64,000 nucleotides of DNA from Benincasa hispida (lineage: Eukaryota; Streptophyta; Magnoliopsida; Cucurbitales; Cucurbitaceae): assembly GCF_009727055.1 (NCBI RefSeq), contig NC_052350.1:25684093-25748092 (forward strand), written 5' to 3'. The notes beneath the pieces were generated by a model. The model did no database searches. It was not told where the DNA came from and saw only the letters and a program-made list of their open reading frames with translations. Shown one piece after another: positions 35,861 to 46,430 of this stretch. Each line of letters opens with the position of its first letter. Within the stretch, counting starts at the first letter, position 1. Position numbers and translations under genes: made by a program.

Positions 35861-36495
35861 TGAGTGCTTCATATTCCTCAAGCATTTCTTGTTTCCAGCT
35901 TGGATGAAGAAGAGCTTCCTTGTAAGACCGTGGTTCTGTTTTATCCAAGTTAGTAACCTCGGACAACCACGCCTTTGGTTTGAAAATTCCCATCTTGGAC
36001 CGTGTAATCATGGGGTGGTTATTGGTTGTGAGGGGTAGGGATGGTGTTGGTTCTGAAGTGGTGGGAATGGGGTGTGGGGAAGCAGGGAGAGGTAGGACAG
36101 TAGAGGTAAGTGGTGGTGAGGGAGAGGAAACAGTGGGGGCTGGTGGTTCGGTTGATGGTTCAAGTGAGTTGGAAGGGTGGGGAGGGGGTTGGTTGAGAGG
36201 TGTAGATGCAGGCGTAGGATGAGGGGAGAGGGTTGGTTGAGAGGTGTAGATGCAGGCGTAGGATGAGGGGAGGGGGTTGGTATAGAGGGAGGTAAGTGAA
36301 GGGAATGATGGTGATGAACATTGTTACTATCAGAGTTGGCAGGGACCTGATGGAGGGGATAAGGGCCGACTGTAATAGGAAAGGAAAGAGCTGGAGAGGA
36401 AGAAGGTGGGGGAGAATCGACTGATGAATGGTTATCAAGGAAAGGGAAAGCGGTTTCATTGAAGATGACATGCCCAGAGACGTAAATTCGACCAG
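35808..36495 (-). pseudogene. Cop-4 integrase-to-RT linker
   Basis: The minus strand encodes a Pro/His/Ser-rich variable linker typical between copia integrase and RT, followed by MITRSKMGIFKPKA and SWKQEMLEEYEALIRNNTWSL (36011-35808), the conserved entry into RT. A 44-bp tandem duplication (36186-36273) shifts the frame in the linker. Ath-2 interrupts the upstream side at 36501. Confidence 0.8.
36186..36280. repeat. 44-bp tandem duplication
   Basis: Two copies of a 44-bp unit (starting GGGTTGGTTGAGAGGTGTAG) at 36186 and 36230, with the beginning of a third. The unit length is not a multiple of three, so the linker frame is changed. Confidence 0.9.
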
Positions 36496-36500
36496 TTGTG

Positions 36501-38528
36501 TGATGATGGGAAATTAGATGTCAATTTACTCGACAACTAAAATCCTTTGAACGCGATATGCGATGCATGTGCTTGAAGTATGCGTTGGTTGTCATGCGTC
36601 GATGGTCATGCATTGGAATTACTATGCATTAACAAATGTATGTGATGACCATGCGTCCCGTCACAAGTTTTCTTGCACTCACGCCAAGTATAACGCGAAC
36701 GTAAGTTTGTTGGGTGATCCGAGGTCGAACACAGGGACTTGTAGTTGGATGAATGCGGTAATGTGCATGCGGCGGTTTAAATAAAAGAATGATGGGTAGG
36801 TTTCTAAGCTAACACTACTCCTACTCCTAGCTAAAAAACAATGCAATGAGAATATGAATGAGAGGTAGATACACGACAACTCTTGACATGAAATAAATGA
36901 GTGGAAAAATAGATAAAATATGGAGATGTCTTCATTGCAATACTTAAGAGTGACCACAAGGGCAACCTTAGTCAATGCAAGCCATGCTATCATGCCACAC
37001 ACACTTAAGTCTAACTCTAGGACGTATGCGGTAGGTATGCATAAGTGCCAAGATGACTGCATACAACCACCATATCCTACTTCTTGGATGCATGCAATAT
37101 CCTATCCATAGGGTGCATACGCTATGTGAAAGCATACGGAGCTTATCTCTAAGTTCCCCATTCTTGCCTATGCGTTCCAATCCGCTCTCTCGAGTCTTAG
37201 ATTTGGGTTTTAGACTACTCTCTCAAGTATGCCTAAATGATGAATGATGCACTCATAGATAAGGTAACCGCATGAACTTTGCTGACATAAGATTATTCCT
37301 ATCTCTAGTGAATAATGACTTACATTGCAATGCGACCAACCACTTACCCTCCCGAGCAGCTGGTTGTTGCTGACTTTACTCATAGACAACCATTGCATCC
37401 ACCTATAGATAGGCGTTGCTATAGCTTAACACTAAGTAAATAAGGTTTTCTCATACAATCACGCAACGCACACCTCTCGGTGTTTTGCTACATGCTTCAT
37501 ATCCCTAATCCACATGACTAAGTATGCGATACTCTAGCAATCTCACTAAATGATGCAATGAAAGTTAAAGATGCTAAGCAGAGAAGATAGAGATGGAATC
37601 GAAGGAAACATAGAAATGTATTGAACACAAAATGTATTAATTCCTTAATCACAAAATGTATACAATACAATATAAGAAAAGAAGAGAAAATGAAATGACC
37701 GGCTGTAAGCAAAGACTTGCTTCCAGCGGATGTGCGTCAAGGCTGTTAATGGTGCCATGGATGGGTGGAGGAGCTGACTCTCTCGAGATCTAGCTCTGGT
37801 CGAAGGCTCCAATCGTCACTCGGAATGGAGGAAAGAGGTGAAGAACTCTCAAGCTTCTTCTCACGCATTTGTTTGGATCGCAGGCAGGGGTAATCCCTGG
37901 ACAAGTTGGAATTCTACTCATCGGTTTCTTTATATAGAGCCTGAATTGCCGACAACATTAATGGACTGCTCTGATTCTGACATTCGGCGCATTTAGTCCT
38001 TTCTAAACCTCTGCTGCCAACGGCGTGGTAGGTGAAATGTCAATATCATCTTTTGTTTTTCCCAAGGTAGATGCGTTAATGCGTTCATTCCACCAACCTT
38101 GCGTTGATCCTTTTACCATGCGTTATCGTGTAGCCGCAATCATGTAGTGACCGCATTCACTGAATACAGCAACTCTACACGATGATCGCAATGGCTTGAT
38201 GAGCACAACTCCCATGCGATGGACGCATGCTGCTGATTACCGCAACATCCATGCGTTGATCGAACGAATTCGCCTTTGCGATGGAGAGTTCCTCTGCATG
38301 TGGTCGTTTATGTGGTGGTGCCGTTTCCGCGTTTGCATCCACTTCCTGTATTAGCTACAAAAATAGAACATTGAACGAATAATAACGGGTTAGCCGAGAT
38401 TTTTAATGCTAAACAACGCAAGCTCATTTTCTCATGAATTCCTAACATAATTGCCACATATTCTACTTATCAGGCCTCATAATTCTAAGTAAAATGCCTA
38501 AGATGACATGCATTTCTACATGTCATCA
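36501..38528 (-). repeat. Ath-2 3' LTR (2028 bp)
   Basis: It starts TGATGACATGTAGAAATGC at 38528 and ends with TCATCA at 36501. A TATA box (minus TATATAAA) lies at 37928-37935. The end block CCCTGTGTTCGACCTCGG (minus strand, near 36717-36735) matches the Athila/Tat pattern. About 90 percent identical to 39983-42018 by eye. Open frames inside are not genes. Confidence 0.93.
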
Positions 38529-38840
38529 CACCCCCAAACTTAAAATCATGCTTGTTCTCAAGCATCCGTTATACTCAAGAAATTCTAACTCACCTTCCGG
38601 CTTTCCTTTGCGATGACCAGCTTCTCAAAATATAATTTACTCATACTTCTAACCATTGCCGCAATGCTCTCCTCAACTTTGGTTGCTTCTTAAAAAAGAT
38701 CTTTTCTAATTTTAAATTTGACAAGCCTTTGCTCAAAAACTTTTTATTCATTCACCGTAATTTTGCGTTTAGCATTTGAGAATACGTTCATCAAAACAAT
38801 TCGAAAATTTGCGATGACTTATTCAAATGCGGCGTTGAAC

Positions 38841-38878
38841 CTGTCTCTTATACACATCTAGATGTGTATAAGAGACAG
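38841..38878. other. Second Nextera/Tn5 junction adapter (contaminant)
   Basis: The same perfect 38-bp palindrome as at 35710-35747: the 19-bp mosaic end CTGTCTCTTATACACATCT joined to its reverse complement. Confidence 0.98.
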
Positions 38879-38950
38879 ACTCTTGTCTTGCTTGATTTGG
38901 CTTGCGCCGGATAGAGGAGTTGCGCTTATGCGTTGATTCTGGCGACTTAC

Positions 38951-38998
38951 CTTCATTTTGGCTTGCCCCCACGTGTGTCATGCGGACATCCAACTACG
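38951..38998 (-). repeat. 48-bp Athila 3' block in Ath-2
   Basis: On the minus strand it begins CGTAGTTGGATGTCCGCATG and continues ACACACGTGGGGGCAAGCC, nearly identical to 7314-7361. A partial match (GGCTTGCGCC on the plus strand) lies near 38899-38908, beside the adapter. Confidence 0.88.
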
Positions 38999-39963
38999 AG
39001 TAAGTGCCTTTCACAACTTAACTCTTATCAACATGGGTTTCCCCATTGCATTGACAATGGATTTATTATTCTAAAAAATTCTCTTCGCTTTTTTTTTCAA
39101 ATGATCGCAATGCAATGAACACAATTCTCTGAGACCGCTGCCACCCCCAAACTTAGAGGTTGGCAGTGTTCTCACCGCAAAGCTAAAAGCAAAATTACTC
39201 GAATGCGGTAACAAATGTTTGACCGAAGGGTTGCACAAAATAAAACTAACTTTCAAAAATTGAACAAGCTAATAAAAGTAAGGAGTGCCTTGCGATGATT
39301 AATTAGAAGATGCGGTGAATTATACGTACCATCATAGAAACACCGCAAAGCAACGCAATCGGGAAAGAAAGAAATTTAAAAAGATAAAGCATAAAAGATA
39401 ACAAGAAAATGACCTTAGGCGGAATAACGCATGCGATCATGCGTTGGAATCCACGCGATTGAAGCCATGCGTTGAAGGATGAAAGGAATTCTTCCATTGT
39501 ACTGCACACCGAGGAGACTTATTGTCGCACCTGCAAGGAACAATCGTACCACAACCAAGGAAGCAGCCATATATCCAAAATAACAATAAAAATAAAAATA
39601 ACGTAAACTAAGAAAGCAAGTTAAAGATAGAGTAGAAGACGTCCCTGGAAAAATAAGAATATTGTCACCGCAAAGAGTCTTCCATGCAGGAGATGGCTCT
39701 CAACTGCTCGGGTCAAGGGCTTGCCCTGACCATTGGAACTTCTGGCAATTATTTAACTCATGTTGGCCACCATGTGCTTAGAATTACCTTCAGCTCGTTT
39801 GCGACTGATTGCCCTTCTACTTTGAGGTCAATACTGACTTTCGGCGTATCGCCTACATTTCAATATTGGTTGCAACCTGGTTGCATAAGCTGCAATACTC
39901 CCACGATAAAAAGTTTCCTGCAGAGACACAAAAACTTAACAAATAATTAGCTACCAAGTCCTT

Positions 39964-39976
39964 AGCAACGGCGCCA
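39964..39976 (-). promoter_or_regulatory. Ath-2 primer-binding site (tRNA-Asp type)
   Basis: The minus strand reads TGGCGCCGTTGCT, six bases inside the LTR end. Athila/Tat elements are known to prime with tRNA-Asp using TGGCGCCGTTGCC-like sites. Confidence 0.85.
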
Positions 39977-39982
39977 AAAACT

Positions 39983-42018
39983 TGATGACGGAAAATTAGA
40001 TGTCAATTTACTCGACAACTAAAATCCCTTGGACGCGATCTGCGATGCATATGCTTGAAGTATGCGTTGATTGTCATGCGTCGATGGTCATGCGTTGGAA
40101 TTACTATGCATTAATAATTGTATGCGATGACCATGCATCCTGTCATAAGTTTTCTTGTGCTCACGCCAAGTATAATGCGAACGCAAGTTTCTCGAGTGAT
40201 CCGAGGTCGAACACAGGGACTTGTAGCTGGATGAATGCAGTAATGTGTATGCGATGGTTTAAATAAAAGAATGATGGGGAAGTTTTTAAGCTAAAACTAC
40301 TCCTACTCCTAGCTAAAAACAATGCAATGAGAATATGAATGAGAGGTAGATCATGACAACTCTTGACATGAAAACAAATGAGTGTAAAAATAGATAAAAT
40401 GTGGAGATGTCTTCATTGCAATACTTAAGAGTGACCGCAAGGGCAACCTTAGTCACACAAAGCCATGCTGTCATGCCACACATACTTAAGCCTAACTTTA
40501 GGATGTATGCGGTGGGTATGCATAAGTGTCGAGATAACCGCATACAACCACCATATCCTATTCTGGACGCATACAATATCCTATCCGTAGGGTGCAATGC
40601 TGTATGAAACAAATGGAGCTTATCTATAAGTTCCTCATTCTTGCCTATGCATTCTAATCCACTCTCTCGAGTCTTAGATTTGGGTTTTAGAATTACTCTC
40701 TCAGTAATGCCTAAATGATGAATGATGCGCTCATAGACAAGGTAACCGCATGAACTTGCTGACATAAGATTATTCCTATCTCTAGTGAACAATGACTTAC
40801 ATTGCTTAATTGCGACCAACCACTTACCCTCCGGGCAGTTGGTTATTGCTGACTTTACTTATAGACAAGCATTGCATCCGCCTATAGACAGGCGTTGCTA
40901 CAGCTTTACATTAAGCAAATAAAGTTTTTCTCACACACTCACGCAACGCACACCTCTCGGTGGTTTGCTACATGCTTCATATCCCTAATCCACATGACTA
41001 AGTATGCGATAATCTAGCAATCTCACTAAGTGATGCAATGAAGTTAAAGATGCTAAGCAGAGAAGATAGAGCGGAATGAAGGAAACATAGAAATGTTATA
41101 ACACAAAATGTATTAATTCCTTAATCACAAAATGTATACAATACAATATAAGAAAAGAAGAGAAAATGAAATGACCGGCTCGAAGTAATGACTTGCTTCC
41201 AGCGGATGTGCGTTAAGGCTGTTGGTGGTACCATGGATAGGCAGAGGAGATGATTCTCTCGAGATCTAGCTCCGGTCGAAGGCTCCAGTCATCACTCAGA
41301 ATGGAGGAAGAAGGTGAAGAACTCTCAAGCTTCTTCTCACGCATTTGTCTAGATCACAGGGAAACCCTAGGTTGTAGGGGTAATCCCCAGACAAGTTGGA
41401 ATTCTGCTCATCGGCTTCTTTATATAGAGCCTGGATCGCCGATAGTATTAATGACTGCTTTAATTCTGACATCCGGCGCGTTTAGTTTTTTCTGAACCTC
41501 TGCTGCTTACGGCGTGGTAGGTGAAATGTCAACATCATCTTTTGTTTTTCCCAAGGTAGATGCATTGATGCATTCATTCCACCAACCTTGCATTGATCGT
41601 TTTACCATGCGTTATCGTGTAGCCGCAATCATGTAGTGACTGCATTCACTTAATACCGCAACTCGAAACGATGACTGCAATCACTTGACGAGTGCAACTT
41701 CCATGCAATGGACGCATACGGTTGATTACCACCACATCCATGCGTTGATCGAACACGTTTGCCTTTGCGATGAACGCATAATGAAAATGGAACATTGAAT
41801 GCATAATAGAACATTGAACGAGAGAAAGCATTAGATACAAAAATAGAATATTGAATGCATAATGATGCATAATAACGGGTTAGCCGAGATTCTTAATGCT
41901 GAACAACGTAAGCTCATTTTCTCATGAATTCCTAGCATAATTGCCGTATATTCTGCTTATCAGCCCTCATAATTCTAAGTAAAATTCCTAAGATGTCATG
42001 CATTTCTGCATGTCATCA
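39983..42018 (-). repeat. Ath-2 5' LTR (2036 bp)
   Basis: It starts at 42018 and ends TCATCA at 39983, next to the primer-binding site. A TATA box (minus TATATAAA) lies at 41419-41426. ATGCG/CGCAT words are dense. Confidence 0.93.
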
Positions 42019-42023
42019 TTGTG

Positions 42024-43112
42024 CGATGGAGGCAAAGATATCCTTTATACAAAAGGAATACCCTAAGAACACACACGGATGAGATCTATATTGAAGTTTA
42101 TTATCATTGAATGGTCAAAGGAAAGGGAAACAAGTGCAGCTGAAGACTTTTAAAAGTTGGTAATCAGGGACTTTGGAGTAGAGAGTTTCATAAGGTGACT
42201 TATTATCAAGAAGAGGTGTAGGTAAACGATTGATGAGATAGACAGGGGTATGGAAAGTGAAAGGCCAGAAACTATGTGTAACAAAGGAGTGAACAAGCAT
42301 GGCTAGACCAACTTCAACGACATGCCTATTCATTCTTTCAACAGTATCGTTTTGTTGTGGTGTGTAAGGACAAGACAGACGATGAATTATGCCAAGTTTG
42401 TCTAGTGATGGAAAATTATGCCAACTTGTCCATCAGTTTGGATTATCATGAATAAGCTCTCTCCATGAATAGGCATGCCAAGCTCTCTCCATGAATAAGC
42501 TCATTTTCAAGCTCTCTCCATGAATAGGCATGTTGATAATTCATCGTCAAAGGAAAGGGAGAGAGCTTTGAACTCCCCTCCTCCATCAGTTTGGATTGAT
42601 TTGATAGTGATGGAAAATTGATTCGAAATCATAGCTTGAAACATAAGAAAACAGGGAAGAACTTTAGATTTAGTTTTCATCGTATAGATCCAAGTGAAAT
42701 GAGAGAAAGCATCGATAAATAGTAAGAAATATCTATTTCCATTGACTGAATTTATCGGGGAAGGACTCCATACATCGACATATACTAAGTCAAAACAAGA
42801 GGGTGGATGAGAATTTGACACTTGAAAAGGTAAATGGTGGCTCTTGGCCATTTGACAATGCTCACAAACTGATACAATTGACTTATTTTTGTACTTCAGT
42901 TTACATTTGGACAACACAGAGTGAACTACTGGAGGAGAGGGATGTCCTAAACAACGATGCCACAAAGAGAAATCCGTGATTGCTGAGATGAAGACAGTTG
43001 GATGAAAAGAGGAATGGATAGATCGTGTAGCTGATGAATTGACAGAGAGCTTGTATAGGCCACGATCAAGTGTGCCCTGGAGGAGTGGACTCTTGGTTTG
43101 AAGGTCCTTCAC
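42024..43112 (-). pseudogene. Cop-4 pre-integrase and integrase
   Basis: 43112-42507 encodes the pre-integrase domain (FSLWHRCLGHPSPPVVHSVL, C-E-H-C-QMAKSH) and the integrase core start (FDLVYVDVWSPSPINSVNG, YFLLFIDAFSHFTWIY, IKSIQTDGGGEF) with the first two catalytic Asp. Then 42454-42526 contains three copies of an 18-bp word that destroy the frame and remove the region of the catalytic Glu. 42333-42115 resumes with NRHVVEVGLAML, the segment before the core's end, and YLINRLPTPLLDNKSPYE. Ath-2 interrupts at 42023. Confidence 0.85.
42454..42526. repeat. Three copies of an 18-bp word in integrase
   Basis: AAGCTCTCTCCATGAATA occurs at 42454, 42480 and 42509 with unequal spacers. It looks like templated filler DNA at a repaired break. 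Confidence 0.9.
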
Positions 43113-43337
43113 AACAAAGAAGTCATGGAAAAATTCGACATAAGCATTATTATCATAAAATAAACGACCGATGCTAATTAGATTTCTAGATATTGAAAGT
43201 GTGTGAAGAACAGAGTGAAGATGAAGTGGAGTGTTCGATGTAGGTGAAAGGAAAGAAGAGGAACCAGTATGACAGATGGGAAGGGACTTACCGTTTTCTA
43301 CGACAACTTTTTCACCACCATATTAAGGAACATGGTG

Positions 43338-43553
43338 TTAGATGTTGGACAAGTTAGGAGTTATGTGATGAGTGGCTCCGGAATCCATGTACCAGCCTTC
43401 ATCGGGGTGATTTGTTGTTGGGACAGGGGGTAGTAATGTAGGATAGCGGTTGAGGTGGGGTTGATATGGCTTGAGCAAAATGGGCTTGAGGATGTTGGAT
43501 GGTTCTATATTTTGGATTGTTGATTTTGTAGTAGGACAATACTGTGTGGCCAA
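43338..43553 (-). pseudogene. Cop-4 protease
   Basis: A 71-codon frame with the aspartic protease start WYMDSGATHHITP, all key residues intact. In the element this follows the nucleocapsid part of Gag. The piece between 43337 and 43113 is the rest of the protease with a stop. A TTAGG-like deletion near 43320-43330 breaks the frame. Confidence 0.85.
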
Positions 43554-43559
43554 ACTTGT

Positions 43560-44693
43560 TACAGATTTGGCATTGTGGTCGATTGGAGGATTGGAATGGT
43601 TGATGAGTTGTTGGTCGTGGAGCTTAGGTGGGTGGTCGATGAGATGTATAGTTTGTTGCAGGCATAGTAGAGAAAGGAGGGTTAGGGAGAATGCCTAGAA
43701 GAGCTTGAGAAGGTCGGAAAGATGACCTGGTAGGTTCCTACCAGTGAGGACGTTGAGGTTAAAGTGAGAGTTGGGCGACATTAGCTTGTATCTGTTAGAG
43801 TTGGTCCATAGCAGGCTGGGATTTGAGCCGATAGTCATATGCAATGAGGAGGATACGGACATCGGTAATAGATGGGTAATTAGTTTTGTTCTGAATGGAG
43901 GTCACGAACGGATTGTATTCAGTGCCAAGGCTTTTGAGGATGTATGCAAGGTGGTCATGGTAAGACAACGGTTCTCCGATAGCAGCAAACTTGTCGGCAA
44001 TGTCTTTTATCTTGGCCAGATATTGAGAAATGTTGATGCCATCCTTTCATATCTTCTGAACTTGAGAACGGAACCCCATTATTCGGGCTGTGGAGGAGGA
44101 TTCATAGACCGTTTGGAGTGCTTCCTATATTTCCAGTGTAGATTCATAACCAACGATTTCTCCCATCTTGTCTTCATTGAGATAGGAATAAAACCAGCTC
44201 ATGATTGTTCGATTGCACTTTTGCCAATAGGAGAAATGGGGATTGAGTTGAGTTTGTTGAGGATCGAGGTACTTTGGTGGATGAAACTTTCAAGGCCATA
44301 GCCCATGATAAGGTTGAGAAGTTGATTCTTCCAGAGGAGGTAGTTTGAATCATTTAGCTTAACAGGGAGGGATTGGGACATGTGAGGGAAGTTTGCGACT
44401 GGGGATTGTGGGGAAGGAAGATTGGGGAAGGGATTAATCGAAATCAGATTTTGAAATGTATGGTGGTTAGGGTCACTGACATAGTGAGGGTGAAGGGGTG
44501 GCGGTGGAGGGCCATATTGCGGAGGGTAGAATGGATTTCGTGTAAGGGAAGGGGCGCACTGTCTAGCGGGTGGGGTGAACGACGGAGATGATATAGAGAT
44601 GGTGGTCGGAGGTAGAACAGTTAAATGTATCCCTGGGTTTGATGTGACTGGGAGGGTAGAGTTTTCTTTGGATGTTCCTGAGCTCGACGCCAT
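43560..44693 (-). pseudogene. Cop-4 Gag
   Basis: 44693-44199 is open and starts MASSSGTSKEN, a plausible true start close behind the primer-binding site. A Pro-rich stretch is followed by the copia Gag motif VKLNDSNYLLWKNQLLNLIMGYGLE. From 44198 to about 43560 the rest of Gag continues with shifted frames, to a degenerate zinc-knuckle region. The plus-strand open frame at 43771-44301 is its shadow. Confidence 0.85.
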
Positions 44694-44717
44694 GAAAGAG
44701 GGGAAGGATGCTTTAAA

Positions 44718-44729
44718 GCTTTGATACCA
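44718..44729 (-). promoter_or_regulatory. Cop-4 primer-binding site
   Basis: The minus strand reads TGGTATCAAAGC, directly against the LTR end. It differs by one base from TGGTATCAGAGC (tRNA-iMet). Confidence 0.9.
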
Positions 44730-45345
44730 TGTAAGAAGGAAGAAGAAAGGGTAGCTGAACGATCGTTGTCAAAGACTAAAAGATTGTTGAGATGTGAAGG
44801 CTAAACGATCGTTGGGAGAAAGGCTAGACGATCGTTGAGAAAAAGGCTGGACGATCGTGGAGAAAAGACTAGACGATCATGTTCAAATATCTAGACGATC
44901 GTTAGGAAAAAGGAAAAACGTCTACACAATAGAGGAAACCATGTAGACGATGGGTAGGAGACTGCACGATTGGGTTGATCATGTAGGCGACAAAAAGTAC
45001 ACGATAGAAAGTAGACGATTGAGTTGAAGTGTACGGGAAGAAGAGTACACGATAGGATTTAGACGATAGAAGAAAGTTACTACATGATTGGTAGAGAGCA
45101 TAAACGATAGAAGAAATTGAGTAAGACGATCGGCCTTCATGACCCACATCGCTCGTCGTACAGTATTATTTATTAGCATAAGAAAGCCACATGGTAGAAT
45201 GTTAATGGTCTATACTAATAACCATGAAAGAGAAAATACACAATTAATTACTGAATAGTGGAACCTGAAGCAGAGAAGGAAAAATGCATAGAAAGCGAAT
45301 AAAAAGCTGTTGTAATTCTTCAGTAACGTTGCACTCATTTTATCA
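44730..45345 (-). repeat. Cop-4 5' LTR (616 bp) with CGATCG cluster
   Basis: Partner of 33882-34486. It starts TGATAAAATGAGTGC at 45345 and ends CTTCTTACA at 44730. It carries the same array of CTA(A/G)ACGATCG(T) words between about 44756 and 45140. Confidence 0.93.
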
Positions 45346-45350
45346 AGGTT

Positions 45351-45605
45351 TTCTGAAATGTCCATTAACATGTAAATATATCATCGATATATCCACACAT
45401 TTGTGTTTGGATATTTATAGACCTGAACTATAGCTTAAAAACCTAGGGGAAAAAACACTAATAGGAAACATAAAATAAAAAATTATAAAGGTTAAGCCTC
45501 ATAATTTCATAACAATACCCATATATAAGTTACGTACCTTTAAATCGTGCTGATTTCGAAGGTTGAGTAGGCTCAAGAAGTTTCAGATTTTCATTCAATT
45601 AGTTT
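45351..45605. other. Host or repeat DNA flanking Cop-4
   Basis: There is no gene. It continues the sequence left of Cop-4, with ATATATCATCGATATATCC near 45383-45401 as in the GATATATC cluster at 33240-33470. Confidence 0.5.
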
Positions 45606-46430
45606 AGCAACATATCCTACAAAGTGTTGCCTAAGGTGATTACTAATCGTTTAAGCCCTTTGTTAATGGATTGCATCACAACATCGTCCTTCTCAATTCT
45701 TTGTATTCCTTCACAAGGTAGTTGGCAGGGTGACTCATTGTCCCTTTGCTTGTTTTGTTTTGTGTTGAGGGTCTAACTGCTTTAATTCATTTAGCTCTAG
45801 CTCGAGGGGCCTTATGAGGTACTTACATCTGTCGAAACTTTCCTTCTATTACTCATTTATTTTCCCTCATGATAGCCTTATTTTTATGAAGGTTTTGGTG
45901 GAGGAATTTTGGGTCTTAAAGAAAATATGGGGTTGTTATGAGCAGATATCGAGATAAAGTGTGAATTTGCTTAAATCTAGTTTGTTATTTTGCCTAATAT
46001 TACTCCTGATTGTCAGTCTTATTTGCAAAGGGTTTTGAATGTCCAAATGGTGGAATCATTTGGTTTGTATCTTAGTATGCCTTCTTTATTTTCACCAAAT
46101 AAAATAACAAATATAAAGAAACATTGTGGAAAGCCCTTCAGGGTTAAAAAAAAGTTGTTTGTTTTCTTGTGCTGGTAATGACATCCTTATTAAAGGTGTG
46201 TCTTGAGCTATTCTGACTTATACTATGGGTTGTTTCAGGCTCCCTACAGGCTTTTGTAAGGATTTGATGTGACTATTTGTTAGATAATGTGGAGTTCCAG
46301 TTATGAAAAATTCATTGGGTTTCTTGGGAGAAATTATGTCTTTCTCTACAAAAAGAAGGGTTTAAACTTCAGGGACTTGGTGATATCACTCCAATCATTG
46401 ATCCATTGTAGCTGATGAGCAAAAGAGACA
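45606..46430 (+). pseudogene. LINE (L1-type) reverse transcriptase remnant
   Basis: In shifting plus-strand frames, about 45620-45680 gives V-L-P-K-V-ITNRLSPLL, matching the AKVLANRL region of plant LINE RTs. 45715-45760 gives QGSWQGDSLSLCLFCF, the worn QGDPLSPFLF motif. The YXDD part is deleted. 45990-46178 and beyond follow the region after the palm, with FCPNITPDC, YLSMPSLFSPNKI, LIKGVS, CFRLPTGFCKDLM and GLNFRDL. Typical of an old 5'-truncated LINE. No 3' end or poly(A) was identified. Confidence 0.75.

Larger units (their letters stand above)
38529..39982 (-). other. Ath-2 interior: PPT, adapter, 48-bp block, PPT-like sequence, PBS
   Basis: There is no coding sequence. Reading in the element's direction: primer-binding site (39976-39964), about 800 bp of unique DNA, PPT-like TAAGTTTGGGGGTG (39155-39142), the 48-bp block (38998-38951), the adapter (38878-38841) and the terminal PPT (38540-38529). 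Confidence 0.8.
36501..42018 (-). mobile_element. Ath-2: non-autonomous Athila-like element (no pol)
   Basis: Two LTRs of about 2 kb (39983-42018 as 5', 36501-38528 as 3') flank only about 1.45 kb. The target duplication is TTGTG (36496-36500, 42019-42023). The primer-binding site TGGCGCCGTTGCT (39964-39976) is of the tRNA-Asp type known in Athila/Tat, and the polypurine tract AGTTTGGGGGTG (38529-38540) touches the 3' LTR. The interior has no gag or pol and resembles the 3' non-coding region of Ath-1, with the 48-bp block and a second PPT-like sequence. It would need proteins in trans. The adapter at 38841-38878 may hide missing sequence, so the interior length is uncertain. Confidence 0.92.
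33882..45345 (-). mobile_element. Cop-4: Ale/Retrofit-like copia carrying Ath-2
   Basis: A structurally complete minus-strand copia: 5' LTR 44730-45345, primer-binding site 44718-44729, Gag, protease, integrase, RT, RNase H, polypurine tract 34487-34495 (ACGGGGGGA-like) and 3' LTR 33882-34486. The target duplication is AGGTT (33877-33881, 45346-45350). Removing Ath-2 leaves about 5.9 kb, normal for copia. Most domains stay recognisable, but Pol is interrupted by stops, duplications, a sequencing adapter (35710-35747) and Ath-2. Confidence 0.93.

Noticed and set aside
35980..36222. Gly-rich plus-strand frame
   Set aside because: Shadow of the Pro/His-rich linker of Cop-4 on the minus strand.
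40313..40819. 168-codon frame in Ath-2 LTR (with a counterpart at 36679-37062)
   Set aside because: It lies in both LTRs but with different lengths and lesions; no domain is recognisable and the substitution pattern looks non-coding.
43771..44301. 176-codon plus-strand open frame
   Set aside because: It is the complement of Cop-4 Gag; the minus-strand frame carries the recognisable Gag motif.
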